Assembly (NCBI GenBank): GCA_963677445.2
Contig: CAXXGF010000088.1
Coordinates: 1-64,000, forward strand
DNA from: G963677445 sp963677445
Lineage (GTDB): Bacteria; Bacteroidota; Ignavibacteria; Ignavibacteriales; Melioribacteraceae
Reading direction: 5' to 3'
DNA: 64,000 nt
The translations under genes were made by a program, and so were the position numbers. Shown in pieces: positions 63,901 to 64,000 of the stretch. Each line of letters starts with the position of its first letter. Within the stretch, counting starts at the first letter, position 1. A model generated the notes under the pieces. That model had not been told where the DNA came from and did no database searches. It saw nothing but the letters and a program-made list of their open reading frames with translations.

Positions 63901-63954
63901 CATATCGTTACCCTGGTACTGAAATCTGTCACCATATAAACCCTGTCCCTGCAT
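60943..63954 (-). CDS. C1 (papain-like) cysteine protease with T9SS domain, N-terminus incomplete
   Basis: 1003 residues visible. An N-terminal beta-rich domain (~1-245) is followed by a papain-like domain: FDLRTLGSVSPVKNQLGLSTCGAFAA (catalytic Cys275), YSNHAVLVVGWDNN (catalytic His), WIIKNSWGANWGDNGYFYIAY (catalytic Asn). Beta-sandwich modules follow (two related copies near WNMISAPVQAADMSKT and WNMIGPFHQDVPVAS), then a Type IX sorting domain (NYPNPFNPETSITF, TGIYIYSL). No signal peptide is present at this start, and an in-frame TGA lies at 63970-63972. The adjoining frame reads GELVSEYLKA just before DMQGQGLYGD if one base is added near 63957, so the real N-terminus probably lies outside the window. 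Secreted surface protease. Confidence 0.87.
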   Translation of the reverse strand: MQGQGLYGDRFQYQGNDMLYSGGIIVGHESTGVIGMIGCRSDAQGVVIEDMVNVTPFSGFSSNNTFDQITEAVFNDSDAPSPLNLKITQTTYSRNGDDYIFVKYNIRNNSTQNHQGIYAGIFADWDIGNYAQNRGGTDVSRNLAFQYDQSGANDDYVGIRYIDNLVGMRVCSDNPSYDILRDTLFNWMKTVAPVQSYTGDYRIYLSCGPFNISAGDYVEAVFIVAAGENESDLKQNSDEAYDLWTGQTVIYPELFDLRTLGSVSPVKNQLGLSTCGAFAATHAAESAWMHHGYSFLDLSEQNIRTGHGYWPYMGMSSGLYVPPEGYITYYTRGDGPILESDDPYTTDPNATHNSGFTPAFYVDKAFMLDYNKDTLKQYLMDYGGMHVRFYYNADFYNSSTYIYCCDDPQYTGYSNHAVLVVGWDNNIITPAGEGAWIIKNSWGANWGDNGYFYIAYDDVSFGKDIICFPSVKSQELYNKKYCYDRLGKVWTLGSTSWNHVGYGLVKYVAENDFILKQVATWVAGTNATINIEIYDEKNGNDLSGLLYSCNGIQLKHKGYYSFETDQIMISQGDDFYIKVKYYVPSSDNPIPVEGYKTSGDDVMTDPVIETGKCWITRNPVYGWDAIGQGTNYLYDCCIRAIGSESLTTVTSNFDVTEGWNMISAPVQAADMSKTSLFPNSVSSCFMYNNGYTTVNILETGPGYWLKFGSPQSVSISGSAVSYNVSLLDGWNMIGPFHQDVPVASISTIPSGIITSAFYAFSAGYQTTNLLEPGKGYRVKTSQAGEMTYNSVARKGMESDDNFASIQLTDAAGNRAVLYLTEENVSEKYEMPPKPPEGIFDARFSSGFRAEKISGSGNNIDISGFVSPLRVSTSDIAVLLVINDNKENNEIRLNDGESVSLNNGSLTGLTIFADNIPDNFALEQNYPNPFNPETSITFRVAKKCLVTLGVFDILGRKIKTLVNEVKEAGSYSVQFYGDNLTTGIYIYSLTAGQYSSTKKMMLIK

Positions 63955-64000
63955 ATCGCCTTTAAATATTCAGAGACAAGTTCGCCTGTAAAAAATAAGA

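Overview
The window looks like a chromosome segment from the FCB superphylum, most likely Ignavibacteriota or a close relative. This rests on four observations: secreted proteins ending in a Type IX secretion sorting domain with the NYPNPFNP motif (stops at 22449, 31420 and 60943), many outer-membrane barrels and lipoproteins, a TonB receptor of the CarboxypepD_reg type, and -7 boxes of the Bacteroidetes form TAnnTTTG. No taxonomic search was possible. G+C is moderate and intergenic spaces are AT-rich and full of short dispersed repeats.

Layout. 1-6.8 kb: a CotH-like lipoprotein and a porin (minus), an unknown secreted protein and a CBM9/DUF5916 barrel (plus). 7-10.4 kb: two paralogous small membrane proteins flank a receiver/LytTR regulator locus. 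Both carry upstream triplets of an 11-bp direct repeat with a 20-21 bp period, as expected for LytTR binding. 10.5-15 kb: tRNA-Pro, KdsC-type phosphatase, a zinc-ribbon membrane protein, a frameshifted gpmI and a TPM-domain protein. 15.7-22.1 kb: a plus-strand train of lgt, TolB-like lipoprotein, unknown protein, RsmF-like rRNA methylase, thioredoxin-like protein, metallo-beta-lactamase-fold hydrolase, Rieske protein and QueG. 22.4-29.4 kb: a beta-helix T9SS protein, a radical SAM/SPASM protein, and an envelope cluster of a FemAB/GNAT-like protein and two glycosyltransferases. 29.6-31.3 kb: the C-terminal half of a DnaE2-like polymerase. 31.4-39.8 kb: a tandem array in which a propeller lipoprotein alternates with a T9SS gene that is complete once and reduced to N-terminal stubs twice. 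40.5-47.2 kb: TonB receptor, NPP-type phosphodiesterase and an M16 protease pair. 47.1-60.4 kb: a nearly unbroken minus-strand train from cmk-rpsA through mtaB, truA, an SDR and a crotonase to a hybrid histidine kinase. 60.9 kb to the end: a C1 peptidase with a T9SS tail.

The two most interesting parts are the LytTR-type repeat promoters with their small membrane proteins, and the lipoprotein/T9SS-stub array, which has the structure of a recombining cassette locus. Several conserved genes (gpmI twice, the response regulator, a small membrane protein, the FemAB-like gene, the beta-helix gene) are broken by one-base shifts, several of them at homopolymers. Some of these may be assembly errors rather than biology.
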